From Terriglobia bacterium (GTDB lineage Bacteria > Acidobacteriota > Terriglobia > Bryobacterales > Bryobacteraceae): a DNA stretch of 64,000 nucleotides. The stretch's first letter is position 1. Each line of letters begins with the position of its first letter. Shown here piece after piece: positions 1 to 10,000 of the stretch. A program made the translations under genes and the position numbers. The notes below the pieces were generated by a model. It saw only the letters and a list, made by a program, of their open reading frames with translations, had not been told where the DNA came from and searched no databases. The stretch spans positions 1 through 64,000 of the forward strand of contig JAIQFI010000035.1 of NCBI GenBank assembly GCA_020073345.1. Direction: 5' to 3'.

Positions 1-262
1 GGGACAAGGGCTACCGCCCCTTTCCCCGCACCCCTTTCTCCGCTGGCAGCGTTCTTCCTCCGCTGCGCTTCGGACAAGTTCCTCTTGACGAAGCCGAACA
101 CTTCTTGCACAATCGAAGTGCCAGCGTCGCTACGCTCCGATGGTGTTCGGGATCATCCCGGAATGCCGTTCGGTTTCATCCCGGATTCAGCGTTCGGCTT
201 CGCCGGAATCCCCAGATTCTAGAAGTGGGCACAGAACAAACGGATCTTAGCCCTCTGACGGG
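1..262. other. Gene-poor left edge
   Basis: No convincing gene is visible. The stretch contains several short imperfect repeats of a C/G-rich unit resembling GTTCGGCTTCGCCGGAATCC around 60-220. It is followed by the end of the leftward hypothetical gene. I see no promoter or RNA that I can support. Confidence 0.4.
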
Positions 263-1132
263 TTATTTCGGACTGAATTTTCCAAGGACGTGGCCTGTCC
301 GGAGGTCGTAGAGCCACAGTTCATCGGGATGAACCAAAAGGTACTGTTGTTTGATCGTTGTCTCTATCGGGGATGAGATCGTCGGAGATCTTCCGTCTGT
401 TCCTTCATAAACTGTTGGGTTGACCAGCGTGCAAACAAGAGCCACTTGCAGGAACGGTTTTAGTGCCTTCGCGTTTGAAACATCCATATCAAGCGACAGG
501 ACTGCTTTTCGTGTGCCGAAATGGTCACAGCATGGTTCAATGTCAGCAAACAGGGTGTCACTCTTGTCGATGACGACGCCGAACTCATCGGACGTAAAAT
601 GGGTAACATTGATCTTGACGCCAAAACCATTCGTGGCGACATACTGGGTCGTGGAGCGCCGTAAGGATCTAAGCTCCAAGTGTGAAGAGAAGTAGGTCGA
701 GTCTCCCGTGGGATCGTTCACCATATGGATGTCGCTGTCAAACAGACCAAACACGACAGGCGCGGTTACCGAAACATTCATTATTTTCTCATCAGCGTCG
801 TAAATCGCCTCAGTGAACTCGACCTGGGCGAAGACATACTGACGGCTCTTCGATGCCAAAAGCGATTCAATTCGCTGCTCGTACTGTCGGGTGGTCTCAA
901 ACTCAGATTTGGGTACGCCCAGCGGAGATCGCTTAAGGTCGGCAATGATCGCAACGATATCATGACCTTTAAAACTCGGGCCGAGAATATCGACGGACAG
1001 TGACAGCGGCTTCGTCAAATATGCGCTCTGCGGCGGCGCTTGTTTCGGTGTAGGCTTGGGCGGTGGCGTTTGGGCAAAAACGATGCTGCCGTAAAGCAAG
1101 AAATGGATAGCAAGCCTTAAAACGGACGGCAT
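263..1132 (-). CDS. Secreted hypothetical protein
   Basis: This encodes about 289 residues starting at MPSVLRLAIH. I chose that start because it places a clean signal peptide (hydrophobic core, cleavage near VFAQ) at the N-terminus; the frame stays open further upstream but that part looks non-coding. A Pro/Lys/Gln-rich linker (about residues 21-37) follows, then a globular region with alternating hydrophobic segments and a CC pair near the middle (EPCCDHFG). The C-terminus ends with a short predicted beta segment. I do not recognise a family. It stands alone in a gene-poor region beside tRNA remnants and may be cargo of a decayed element. The function is unknown; export is the only supported inference. 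Confidence 0.6.
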   Translation of the reverse strand: MPSVLRLAIHFLLYGSIVFAQTPPPKPTPKQAPPQSAYLTKPLSLSVDILGPSFKGHDIVAIIADLKRSPLGVPKSEFETTRQYEQRIESLLASKSRQYVFAQVEFTEAIYDADEKIMNVSVTAPVVFGLFDSDIHMVNDPTGDSTYFSSHLELRSLRRSTTQYVATNGFGVKINVTHFTSDEFGVVIDKSDTLFADIEPCCDHFGTRKAVLSLDMDVSNAKALKPFLQVALVCTLVNPTVYEGTDGRSPTISSPIETTIKQQYLLVHPDELWLYDLRTGHVLGKFSPK

Positions 1133-1378
1133 AACCGGGAGTTTAACACGCCGTGAGGGAATAGCCTTTTGCAACCCGCTTGGCCGGGCTGGAGTGCTAG
1201 ATCCTAGCGCGGCTGTGCATCGTTGGAAGGTACAGGGACTTTCACAGGGATAGTGCTTCAAACTGTCGATCTTTGGTGAGTAGACTTGAGCAAAGCGTGG
1301 ATCCTCCAAACCCACTCCAGATGGGCCTTTCGCACACTAGCAGGCAAAAGTGAGCAAGGGCGAATATGGCGGTTTCGG

Positions 1379-1426
1379 CGACTCTTAATCAGTAGGTTGA
1401 AGGTTCGATTCCTTCCGCGCTCACCA
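1379..1426 (+). other. 3' fragment of a tRNA-Lys(CTT), probable attachment-site scar
   Basis: The segment carries an anticodon loop CTCTTAA, the 3' side of the anticodon stem, a perfect 5-bp T stem (GAAGG/CCTTC) around TTCGATT, the acceptor strand CGCGCTC, a discriminator A and an encoded CCA at 1424-1426. The expected 5' half is absent: the bases before GACTCTTAATC pair with neither the anticodon stem nor the acceptor, and there is no D arm. This is the pattern left when an integrase uses a tRNA 3' end as its target. With this orientation the element would lie to the left and the older chromosome to the right. Confidence 0.6.
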
Positions 1427-2284
1427 CTTAAAACAAAGGAGTTTTGAGTTTTGCTGAAAGTGGTCCGGGGGTACTCCGGGGTAACTTCAGGGCGGCTATC
1501 GATTTTTCGGCTGGTAAAATGGAGTATGAAGCTATTTCCCTTAGTCGTGGCCGAGATCCTCATATGGGGTGAGGCGACCAATGGCTTACCCGTCGATCAG
1601 CCCCACGATCATTCGGAAAAAAGGTCCGGAATTCCATCCCACGCTGACTCTCGCCGCCCTCTCCGGGAGATCTGGTAGCCTGTTGGAATCTGCAGGCGTG
1701 AATCGCCCGGTACGTTTCGAGAGTGCTTAAGCCAATGTCGCAAACGAAGTACTTGGATCAGGCGGGCAGTGGACGCAAATACAGACTGTTTCTTGTGCCT
1801 TTGGGCCTGTACTCACCATGCGGCCCCAAGCTTGTAATCTTCGATGTTACCAGCCATGACGCCGCAAAGAGTCCTCTCCACGAACGACTAGCCCTGCCGC
1901 ACGAGACCGAAACGGCTCTCTGGGACCAAGCCCCTTCCGAATTGGGAGCGTTCGTCCGGCGGCAGTAGATTTTCCCTACTTCAGGTCCGCCAGCCTGATC
2001 CCGCAACGTCGCGATGCACGCGTTCACAGATCGCTGCGGACCATCCGCGCGATGGCTGCGGGGATCGCTGATCACTTGTGGAGGGCCCGTCGCGAGGTTG
2101 TTGGAAAGCGGCATAACTATTGTCTATCGGGGAGATGCATCATAATCTCTTAACCAGCGCTGGAGGTCCAAGTCCAGTAGCAAAGGGGTGACGGCAGCTA
2201 CACGATCATCCCTGAACCTGTCGCTCCATTCTGTCGCTACCTTCTTCGCCTGAGCAATATTACCCAGATGAAGGTTCGATGCGA
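1427..2284. other. Gene-poor, decayed stretch
   Basis: Only short open frames are present and none has a recognisable family, signal peptide or convincing ribosome-binding site. On the minus strand around 2124-2257 a frame reads like a protein remnant (it ends LRDYDASPR then stop) and lies directly downstream of the broken recombinase start, so it may belong to the same decayed element. I cannot assign it. Confidence 0.4.
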
Positions 2285-2356
2285 TTATGCGGCTATATGC
2301 CAAGCCTTGCTAGCAGTCGAGACTCGGACATAGACAGCACAACGGTGGGTGCTCAT
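2285..2356 (-). pseudogene. N-terminal remnant of a serine recombinase
   Basis: A strong ribosome-binding site (GGAGG, 6 bases upstream) precedes an ATG at 2356. The first 23 codons read MSTHRCAVYVRVSTASK and then hit TAA. The YVRVST motif is the N-terminal signature of resolvase/invertase-family serine recombinases, with the catalytic serine in RVS. A functional member should continue for well over 150 residues, and I find no continuation of the catalytic domain in another frame. It lies just left of the second tRNA 3' fragment, as expected for the integrase gene at the end of an integrated element. Confidence is moderate because the evidence is one short motif. Confidence 0.55.
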
Positions 2357-2471
2357 TTAGCACCTCCGCTACTAAGGAATTCGTAGCCCGTGTACCCGCC
2401 ATGTACCTCAAATCGGTGTAAGGACCGATTTTAGCGTTTTGTAGAATCAATAACTTGTGGTCTATCAATGA

Positions 2472-2502
2472 GCGCAATGGGTTCGAGTCCCGCCCGGCTC
2501 AC
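2472..2502 (+). other. Second tRNA 3'-end fragment
   Basis: A T arm (GGGTTCGAGTCCC), an acceptor strand CCGGCTC, an A discriminator and CCA (2500-2502) are visible, with no matching 5' half. Immediately after CCA the sequence TTAAAACAAAGGA also follows the tRNA-Lys fragment at 1426 (one extra base there), although the tRNA parts differ. The shared flank indicates repeated recombination at related tRNA ends. Confidence 0.5.
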
Positions 2503-2586
2503 CATTAAAACAAAGGATTTCACTTTCAGCCACCCGGTGGAACGCCTGAGCTAAAGTTAAGGGAAAGATCTGACGACTTCTCTGGT

Positions 2587-3504
2587 ATGGACCGAGGAGC
2601 ACAGTTCTTCATAGAGCACTTTGTCCGGTTCTTCGAGTTTGTTCGGATTACCGGAGGACTTTACGTCAGAGGCCGTTCCGTTAAGGAATTGAAAGTAATT
2701 CAATCCGGGTCTGTCCTGGCGACTGCCCCGGTGAACCTTCCTTCTCCAACCCACGGGATCAACTGCCGATTTGAGGTGTCTTTCGTCTCTGCCACCTTTG
2801 ATCTGAATAACGTAATCCTCCTTTTCGAATTCGAAGATGGTGCCGTTTTTCAGGTTTCAGGGAAAGAGGCAGTCAATCTGTACTTACACTCCGAGATCGC
2901 TAACAACCGGTGTGAAACTGAGTTCTTCAAGAGGTTACAGACCTCCGGTTATGACCGTGTCCTCGAAATCGGGAGCCGCGCTCGATCCCACATTAGCCGT
3001 CGAGGACTGTTCAAGAACAAGCAGTACATTGGGTTCGACATCGTCTCCGGCGAAAATGTCGACATGATCGGGGATGCGCACTCCCTCTCAGCACGTTTCT
3101 CTAAAGATAGCTTCGATGCTATGTATTCAGTTTCGACCTTCGAGCATCTCGCCATGCCGTGGAAAGTAGCACTTGAAGTGAACCACGTGCTACGTGATGG
3201 TGGCTTGGCATATTTCGTGACGCACCAGACTTTGGGTATGCACGAGACGCCTTGGGACTTTTGGCGTTACTCCGATACATCGTGGAATTCACTTTTCAAT
3301 TCATACACTGGCTTCAGGGTATTGGAGACGTTCCTAGGAAGTCCGATGATATTGGTGCCGCACATCTACCACGATCACTGGAATGGATACGAGACTGCAA
3401 CAGGCTTCTCAACCTCGGCGGTTCTGATCGAAAAGACAGGACCTGCCCGAATGGAATGGAATCTGGACGTTGCTCAAGTTACCCAGGGCTCCTATCCCGC
3501 GTAG
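2587..3504 (+). CDS. Class I SAM-dependent methyltransferase
   Basis: The protein has 305 residues. An N-terminal region of about 110 residues is of unknown fold. A Rossmann-type methyltransferase domain follows: motif I-like VLEIGSRARS (about 118-127), an acidic residue ending beta 2 in YIGFDIV, DSFDAMYSVSTFEHL (about 175-190) as the Methyltransf_11 motif II/post-motif, and LRDGGLAYFVTH as motif III. The substrate cannot be told; similar proteins methylate sugars or small metabolites in surface-polysaccharide loci. Base composition is visibly more A+T-rich than the neighbouring ppk gene. It sits between a tRNA fragment and the chromosomal esterase gene with no operon partner, so it is probably transferred cargo. 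No strong Shine-Dalgarno precedes the ATG at 2587. Confidence 0.75.
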   Translation: MDRGAQFFIEHFVRFFEFVRITGGLYVRGRSVKELKVIQSGSVLATAPVNLPSPTHGINCRFEVSFVSATFDLNNVILLFEFEDGAVFQVSGKEAVNLYLHSEIANNRCETEFFKRLQTSGYDRVLEIGSRARSHISRRGLFKNKQYIGFDIVSGENVDMIGDAHSLSARFSKDSFDAMYSVSTFEHLAMPWKVALEVNHVLRDGGLAYFVTHQTLGMHETPWDFWRYSDTSWNSLFNSYTGFRVLETFLGSPMILVPHIYHDHWNGYETATGFSTSAVLIEKTGPARMEWNLDVAQVTQGSYPA

Positions 3505-3579
3505 GAGTAGGCCCGAGTCCCCATTGTTTCGAGTGTTTTGCCGGACGGCTTCAGTGATCACTCCCGGCTCACCGAGATT

Positions 3580-4755
3580 CTAACGGTTGCCCGCCGGAGT
3601 CGTGGGCGGGACTGCGCCACCTCGACCCTGCCCCCGAGCCGGCTGACTCATGTAAGCAGTGATATCTTTCGCGGCCTTCGTCTCCACACCGGGCTTTTGC
3701 AGGAAGCCGAGATCGCGGAACCAATCGATGTAGCGGTATTGCCACGTGCCGTACGGCGTGTTGTTGCGGTCCGTCAAACCGCCCGACATGCGGCTGCCGT
3801 CGGGTAATTCATCGCCCGGGTGGCGGCCATTGGCGTAAATGTGCATCTCGATGTTCGGCACCCGGATGGCCAGCATCGCCGCAAAGTATTCGTCGGCCCA
3901 CACCGCATGTTGCTGGTCATCCGAACCGGCACACACGATGAACGTGGGAGGAGCATTGCGCGGAATCGGCGGAGCCGTTCGATTGCGGGCGAAGGGAGTG
4001 GGACCCGGATACACCAGGCCCACAAAGTCCGGGCGCGAGGTGATTCCCGCCAAAGGATCGCCGGGGTTGCTGTTCTTCTTGTCGAAATCGTCAAACAGGA
4101 CCGCCGCCGGAGCTGCTAATTCGGCGCCTGCCGAAAAACCCACGATACCGATCCTGTTCGGATCGATGCTCCATTCCTTGGCGTACGCGCGCACCAGACG
4201 TATCGCCTGGAGGGCGTCGTACACCTCGTCCGTCTGCGGATTGTAACCGTCGCGCCGCAGGCGATTCCGCAAGATGACAGTGTTCACGCCGTAGTTGTAG
4301 AAGAAGGGAACGAAATCGGCCGCCTCGCTGCCGACGTTCAGCGTATTGTGCCCGCCGCCCGCCGCCAGGATCACGGCGGCACCGGTATTGATCCCGCGAT
4401 CGACCGTGTGCACTTCAATGGAGGGGTTATGAATATTGACGATGCTGCTGACCCGTCCGGGCGAGGCCTGGCTCATGTTGTATTGCTCGGCTTCGCGGAT
4501 TCGGTCCTTATTGAGGTACGGCGAGCCGGGCGGATAAAGAGTCACCACTACGCCACCAGGCAGGATGGACGTCGGCAAATATGGCGCCTCGGTCACAAGC
4601 CCCGGCTTCGGCACGGCGAGAGGAGCAGGCAGGGGCGCCAGCGGCGCACGCCCGGCATTTCCGGGCTGAGGAATGTTCTGTGCGATGGCGATCGTCGCAG
4701 CCATCGTTGAAATGAGCAGCACAGCTAAAGTCAGCCGGATTTTGTTTTCCTTCAT
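3580..4755 (-). CDS. Secreted alpha/beta hydrolase (acetyl-xylan-esterase-like)
   Basis: The gene encodes 391 residues starting at MKENKIRLTL, which gives a clear signal peptide ending near AIAQ. The open frame extends much further upstream but only as a shadow of the opposite ppk gene. Visible hydrolase features are an oxyanion-type AAGGGHN turn, the nucleophile elbow GFSAGAE (Ser about 209) and a late His in NGRHPGDE (about 311), with a likely Asp in CAGSDDQ. This is the arrangement of the BD-FAE/Aes-like esterases that deacetylate or de-feruloylate plant polysaccharides in the periplasm. A Pro/Ala-rich linker precedes the domain and the C-terminus is Gly/Arg/Pro-rich. It is divergent from ppk1 with about 100 bases between them. 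The exact substrate is unknown. Confidence 0.8.
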   Translation of the reverse strand: MKENKIRLTLAVLLISTMAATIAIAQNIPQPGNAGRAPLAPLPAPLAVPKPGLVTEAPYLPTSILPGGVVVTLYPPGSPYLNKDRIREAEQYNMSQASPGRVSSIVNIHNPSIEVHTVDRGINTGAAVILAAGGGHNTLNVGSEAADFVPFFYNYGVNTVILRNRLRRDGYNPQTDEVYDALQAIRLVRAYAKEWSIDPNRIGIVGFSAGAELAAPAAVLFDDFDKKNSNPGDPLAGITSRPDFVGLVYPGPTPFARNRTAPPIPRNAPPTFIVCAGSDDQQHAVWADEYFAAMLAIRVPNIEMHIYANGRHPGDELPDGSRMSGGLTDRNNTPYGTWQYRYIDWFRDLGFLQKPGVETKAAKDITAYMSQPARGQGRGGAVPPTTPAGNR

Positions 4756-4857
4756 AGCCAACCCAACCTTTAGATCATACTTCGACGCAGCCTGAGCGTC
4801 ATCAAGCTGTAACACTCGCGCCGGCCCCATAGTGCTAGCGTAGGAATCTGGTCCGGC

Positions 4858-7020
4858 GTGGCCGCTATGCCATCCGCCGGCACTTGGAACATGCAAACCG
4901 GCGAAGATTCTTCCGCGGCCTGGGCGCAAGCTTTGACCCTTGAGGATCCCAGGCTGTTCAACAACCGTGAGCTCAGCCTGCTTTCCTTTCAGGAACGCGT
5001 GTTGGGCGAGGCCAAAGAGTCGTCGAATCCCCTTCTGGAGCGACTGAACTTTCTTTCCATCTTCGGTTCCAACATCGACGAGTTTTTCATGGTGCGGGTC
5101 GCCGGCCTGAAGCAAAAGGCCACCTCCGGAATTGGCGGGGCCGGAGCAGGCGGCATGTCCGGAACGGAGTTGCTCGAAGCCATTCGCTCGGAGGTCGTGC
5201 GCCTGACCGATAAAGCCTACCGTTGTCTGCGCGAAGATATCCGCCCGGAGCTCGAGCGGGCCGGCATCATGCTGGTCGACTATGTGGACCTCGGCGAGGA
5301 AGACCGCACCCGTCTGAATGAGTACTTTCATCGAACGGTCTTCCTGGTGCTCGCTCCGCTGGCGTTTGACCCCGGCAGGCCTTTCCCGCATATCTCCAAC
5401 CTCAGCCTGAATCTTGCGGTCGTGGTACAGGACGCGCGCGGCGAGGAGCGCTTCGCCAGAGTCAAGATACCGGATACGCTTCCGCAGCTTGTTCCTGTGC
5501 CCGCGCAGGACGGCGGCGATCGAACCCCGCGCTTCGTCTGGCTGGAGCAGTTGATCATCGCCAACTTGCAGGCGCTTTTCCCGGGTCTTGAAATCAAGGA
5601 GGCGCATCCGTTCCATGTCACGCGGGATGCCGAGACGTCCATTCAGGAACTGGAGAGCGACGATCTCCTGGAAACGATCGAGGAAGCGGTGTGGCGGCGA
5701 AGATTCCGCTCCGTAGTCCGATTGCAAGTGGACACCAGGATCTCGACGCATATTCTCGAGATCCTGACCAGCCAGCTGGAACTCGAGGAGAGGGACGTCT
5801 ACCTGATTGAGGGTCCTCTGGACTTACGACGCTTGCGCGAACTGTACGCTCTGGACCGGCCGGAGCTCAAATACAAACCGTTCCTTCCCTACACCCCGTC
5901 GGGGCTGCAGCCCAACGCCAAAGAAGATATCTTCACACTGATCCGCAACGGCGATGTCCTTCTGCACCATCCGTTCGAGTCTTTTCAGCCGGTGGTGGAA
6001 TTCATCCGGCGGGCTGCCCGCGACCCGGATGTGCTCGCGATCAAGATCACGCTGTATCGCGTGGGCCGCAACTCGCCCATCGTTCAGGCTCTGCTGGAGG
6101 CCGTCGAAGAAGGAAAGCAAGTCTCGGTGTTGCTGGAGCTGAAAGCCCGTTTCGATGAAGAGAGCAATATCGAGTGGGCCAAGGCTCTGGAACGCGAAGG
6201 CGTGCATGTGATCTACGGACTGGTGGGGCTGAAAGTTCACTCCAAAATCGCTCTAGTGGTCCGCCGCGAAGGGGACATCATGCGCCGGTACGTGCACCTG
6301 GGTACCGGGAATTACAACCCGCTCACGGCGCGCATGTATACCGACCTGAGCCTGTTCACCTGCGACGAACAGATCGGCGCGGATGCCACCGACCTGTTCA
6401 ACTACCTGACCGGTTATTCCGCCAAAACGGACTTCCGCAAGTTACTCGTTGCACCCATCAGTTTGCGGCGCAGGATGGAGGGCCTGATTCTCCGGGAAAT
6501 CGAAATCGCCAGGCAAGGCGGCACAGGTCATCTCATCTTCAAGATGAACGCGCTGGAGGACCCGGAGATGATCAAACTGCTCTACCGGGCATCTCAGGCC
6601 GGCGTGCAGGTGGATCTGCTGGTTCGCGGGCTGTGCTGCCTGCGCCCTGGAGTCCCGGGCGTCAGCGAACGCATTCGGGTTTCAAGCGTGATCGGCCGAT
6701 TCCTCGAGCATTCGCGCATCTATTACTTCCGCAATGGAGGCCACGAGCAGATCTACCTGGGCAGCGCGGATTTGATGCTTCGCAATCTCAACCACCGGAT
6801 CGAGATCGTGTTTCCAGTGGAGAGCCCCAGCCTGATCCAGCGGATCCGTCACGAGATCCTCGAAGTGTATCTGGCAGACAACGTGAACGCCTATCAGGCG
6901 CAGAGCGACGGTTCCTACCATCGGGCTCCGCGCAGTGAGACCGCCGGCGGCGTCGATAGCCACCAGCGCGGCATCACCCGGCGCGGCGGCTCGCGGCCTC
7001 ACTGGAACGAGCGGCTGTAA
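4858..7020 (+). CDS. ppk1: Polyphosphate kinase 1
   Basis: It reversibly transfers the gamma-phosphate of ATP to polyphosphate, supporting phosphate storage and stress survival. The product is about 720 residues, the normal size. The N-terminal signature LFNNRELSLLSFQERVL, the conserved NIDEFFMVRVAGL, the kinase region ITLYRVGRNSPIV, the phospho-accepting His in GLKVHSKIALV (about residue 461) with HLGTGNYNP after it, and the second catalytic His in LEHSRIYYF (about 618) are all present. GTG at 4858 or ATG at 4867 could be the start; no strong ribosome-binding site decides it. It is a single-gene unit, convergent with the TonB receptor gene. The last 30 residues are low-complexity. Confidence 0.95.
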   Translation: MAAMPSAGTWNMQTGEDSSAAWAQALTLEDPRLFNNRELSLLSFQERVLGEAKESSNPLLERLNFLSIFGSNIDEFFMVRVAGLKQKATSGIGGAGAGGMSGTELLEAIRSEVVRLTDKAYRCLREDIRPELERAGIMLVDYVDLGEEDRTRLNEYFHRTVFLVLAPLAFDPGRPFPHISNLSLNLAVVVQDARGEERFARVKIPDTLPQLVPVPAQDGGDRTPRFVWLEQLIIANLQALFPGLEIKEAHPFHVTRDAETSIQELESDDLLETIEEAVWRRRFRSVVRLQVDTRISTHILEILTSQLELEERDVYLIEGPLDLRRLRELYALDRPELKYKPFLPYTPSGLQPNAKEDIFTLIRNGDVLLHHPFESFQPVVEFIRRAARDPDVLAIKITLYRVGRNSPIVQALLEAVEEGKQVSVLLELKARFDEESNIEWAKALEREGVHVIYGLVGLKVHSKIALVVRREGDIMRRYVHLGTGNYNPLTARMYTDLSLFTCDEQIGADATDLFNYLTGYSAKTDFRKLLVAPISLRRRMEGLILREIEIARQGGTGHLIFKMNALEDPEMIKLLYRASQAGVQVDLLVRGLCCLRPGVPGVSERIRVSSVIGRFLEHSRIYYFRNGGHEQIYLGSADLMLRNLNHRIEIVFPVESPSLIQRIRHEILEVYLADNVNAYQAQSDGSYHRAPRSETAGGVDSHQRGITRRGGSRPHWNERL

Positions 7021-7033
7021 ACGGCTCTACCGG

Positions 7034-10000
7034 TTAGAAGTAAACCTTCGCCCCCACCTGCAGAATACGCTGGCTGTTTAACCGGACACTGTTGAGCGCG
7101 CCGAAGCCGAGGCGGCCGCCGGTCCCGCCGAGCTGCGTTGGCAGGTTGCCGATCTTGCCGGCTGCATTAAACAATATGCTGGTGTTGAACGAGCCCCACT
7201 CGGTATGGTTGAAGGCGTTGTATGCTTCCAGGCGGAGCTGAATGTGAGCCCTTCCTTCCTTGATCGAGATATTCTTGAACAGGCTCATATCCCAGTTCTG
7301 CAGCCCCGGACCGCGCAGCCGGTCGTAGCCGGAATCCAGGCCTACACTCCCCTTCTGTGCAGGCGCGAAACACGACGTATTGACGAACGCGTCGATGCTC
7401 CCAGATACGTTAGGATTGCAGGTGAAGACCACGCGGGGTACAACGTCCTCGCTGCCCGTGATCGTTCGGTTAAGGGTGGTTTGGGCGACACCGCTGACGG
7501 CGTAGCCAAGAGCGGTTCCAGTCGAAGTTATATTCGTGGGGGCGCCGCTGGAGACGCTAGTCAAACCAGAGAGCTGCCACCCGTTGAGAACCAGCCGGCT
7601 AGCCGCGTTGTCCAGGAAAGATCCCTTGTGGATACCCGGAATATCGTAGATGTAGTTGACCACCAGTGACTGCGTCCGGTCCTGCGGCAGCGGACCGTAG
7701 CCGGCTGTGCGTGTATCGTTGATATGCCCGACCGAGACGCCCAGCGCTTTCGACCAGGTGTACGCAACTCCCATTTGGAGCCCCCCACCTACTCGCTTGT
7801 TGAGCGAAGTTTGCAGAGCGTTGTAGTTGTTGTTGGTGCCCCAGGTGTAGTCGATCGCGTTGGTGTAACCGGCATACGGGCGATACATGTTCACGGGCAG
7901 GTTGGTGTTGCCGTCAAACGTGGGGGTCACGTTCGGGTCCTGGGTATAAGGCTGCCAGGCGCTTCCGAGGGGCGCGAGGTTAAAGGGTTGGGCCAACCAA
8001 AGATGACGCGATTGAGTGCCGACATAGGAAACCTCGGCGAACAGCTTCCAGGGAAGCTCTCGCTGGATGCCGGCGTTGTAGTTATACACCGTGGGAACAT
8101 GCCCATCCGACGAAAGCTTGCTGATCGCGGTCGGGAAGAAGGTGCCGGGCGAACTGGAGATATCGGCGACATTCCCGTAGTACAGTTGCGCCGTGCGCAA
8201 ATTGGGAGGATTCGTGGTGTAGTTGCTGGTAATGCCGATTCCAAAGGTTGCCACGCGCTCGTAGAAAACGCCGCCGCCCATCCGGAACACGGTCTTACTG
8301 TCGATCTGGTAGGCGAGGCCGATCCGGGGACCCCAGTGCGCACCGCGGTCCTCCATCAAGCCTTCGGGCGTCCCGTTTTGGCCGGATTGCACCAATCCGT
8401 TGTTGATATTTCCCACTCCCGGCACAATGGCGCCGATCAAGACCGCCGGCAGCAGCTCGCCGGTGATCGGATTTCGCGCTTTCTTGCTGGCGCCCGTCCC
8501 CGATTGTTGGTAAAACACCACGCGCTGGGCCGGGTCATACTTCGACGGATCGAAATTCGACATCAGGCCGAGGGTGTCGTGAAACGGTTTGATAAACGCG
8601 ATGCGAAGACCGTAGTTCAACGTCAGTTTGCTGGTGATCTTCCAGGTGTCCTGGCCGTAGAATTCGAGGTTCTTGTAGGGGTAACTGGGAAGAGGATCCT
8701 TGTTGATCTGGGTGTAGCTTAGATAGTTCCCCAGCAGGGCGTTGGAGAAGGCCCAGTTGCTGTCGCCTGGGTTATTGGCATCACGTCCGAAGTCGATGGT
8801 GGCGTTGTAGGGCTTGAATGCGTTCTCGGTCTTTATCGCGTACTCGTAATAGATCCCGCCTTTGATGGTGTGGCGGCCTGTCACCTTGGTGATGTTGTCT
8901 ATGTAGTTCCAGACCGGGTTTCGATTGTTATAAGGCGTGCCCGCGAAACTGGTCATCTGGGACCCGTTGATGGTGGATGCTCCAAAAGGAACGCCGCTGA
9001 AGTTGAAATTGGGAATAACTCCCGAGATGTTGGCAGCGGGGTACAGTAAGGGAATATTGATGTTGGAGACCGAGCGGTAATACGGGCTGCCGGCAACGGG
9101 TCCGTCGCCCGGGATTCCGTTCACCGTATAGCCGAATTGGAACTCGTTGAATAGGGTCGGACTGATGATCGTGGCCACGTTCGCTGTGAGCGACCACCCA
9201 TAAGTGGGCGCATAGAACGGGGTCAAACCAAGATTGTTGCTGGTGTCGGCCCGTCCGTAGGGCACATTCTGCGTCTGCTTATTGTCGAGCGCGCGGACGA
9301 AAAATCTCCATTTCTCGCTGAGATTGTAGTCGACGCGATAGATCTGATCGTAAGACGGCGACGAGCTGGCAATTTGCGACTGGTAGTTATAGCTGGCCTG
9401 GCCGGGGGTGTTGGGCAATGGCAGCCAATTCAGAGTCGACGGCCCATATTGGCTAAATCGGTTGGCGGGCACCAGGTTTCCGACGAACTGCGTCCCGCTG
9501 GGATTGGACGCGGAACGAGTCGCCGGATCGATGATCTTCTGAATGGCGCCCGTAGCATCGTGAGTCAGCGAGAAGTCGCCGGTCCGCTCTGCGGCCGTCG
9601 GAACAGTGATTTGATGCAGACTGCCGGGGGTAATGTTGCGATTCCACTCCTGCGACATGAAGCCGAAGAGCTTGTCTTTGTTTTTGTTGAGCACGCCGGG
9701 AATGTAGATCGGGCCGCCCAAGGTCCACCCGGCGTCCATGAATCGGTATATCGGGCGCTGGATGCCGCTGAGGTTATTAGTGAACGAGTTGGCGTTCATG
9801 AACTCGCCGCGCTTGAACCAGTAGCCGTCACCGTGAAAATCCTTGGTGCCGCTCTTGGTGACCACCTGGACCTGCGCGCCGTCGTTACGGCCGTATTCGG
9901 CAGTTTGCCCGTTCGTGGATACCTTGAACTCCTGGATGGCATCCATGCTGATTCGATATGCGAACTGTTGATTGACACCGATATCGGTGACGTTTTGCCC

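Noticed and set aside
1352-1426. Complete tRNA-Lys gene
   Set aside because: The 3' half is perfect but the D arm and 5' acceptor do not pair, so only a fragment is supported.
1258-1581. 107-residue minus-strand frame with GRNRTFNLLIKS
   Set aside because: It is the antisense translation of the tRNA-Lys 3' fragment; such peptide strings commonly arise from tRNA genes and are not proteins.
3560-3575. Third tRNA-like end (CCCGGCTCACC)
   Set aside because: Only 11 bases match the second tRNA fragment and CCA is replaced by CCG; too short to call, though it could be a remnant.
4756-5751. Upstream extension of the esterase frame (as far as 723 residues)
   Set aside because: It is an antisense shadow of ppk1 and lies before a clean signal peptide; a start at 4755 is far more likely.
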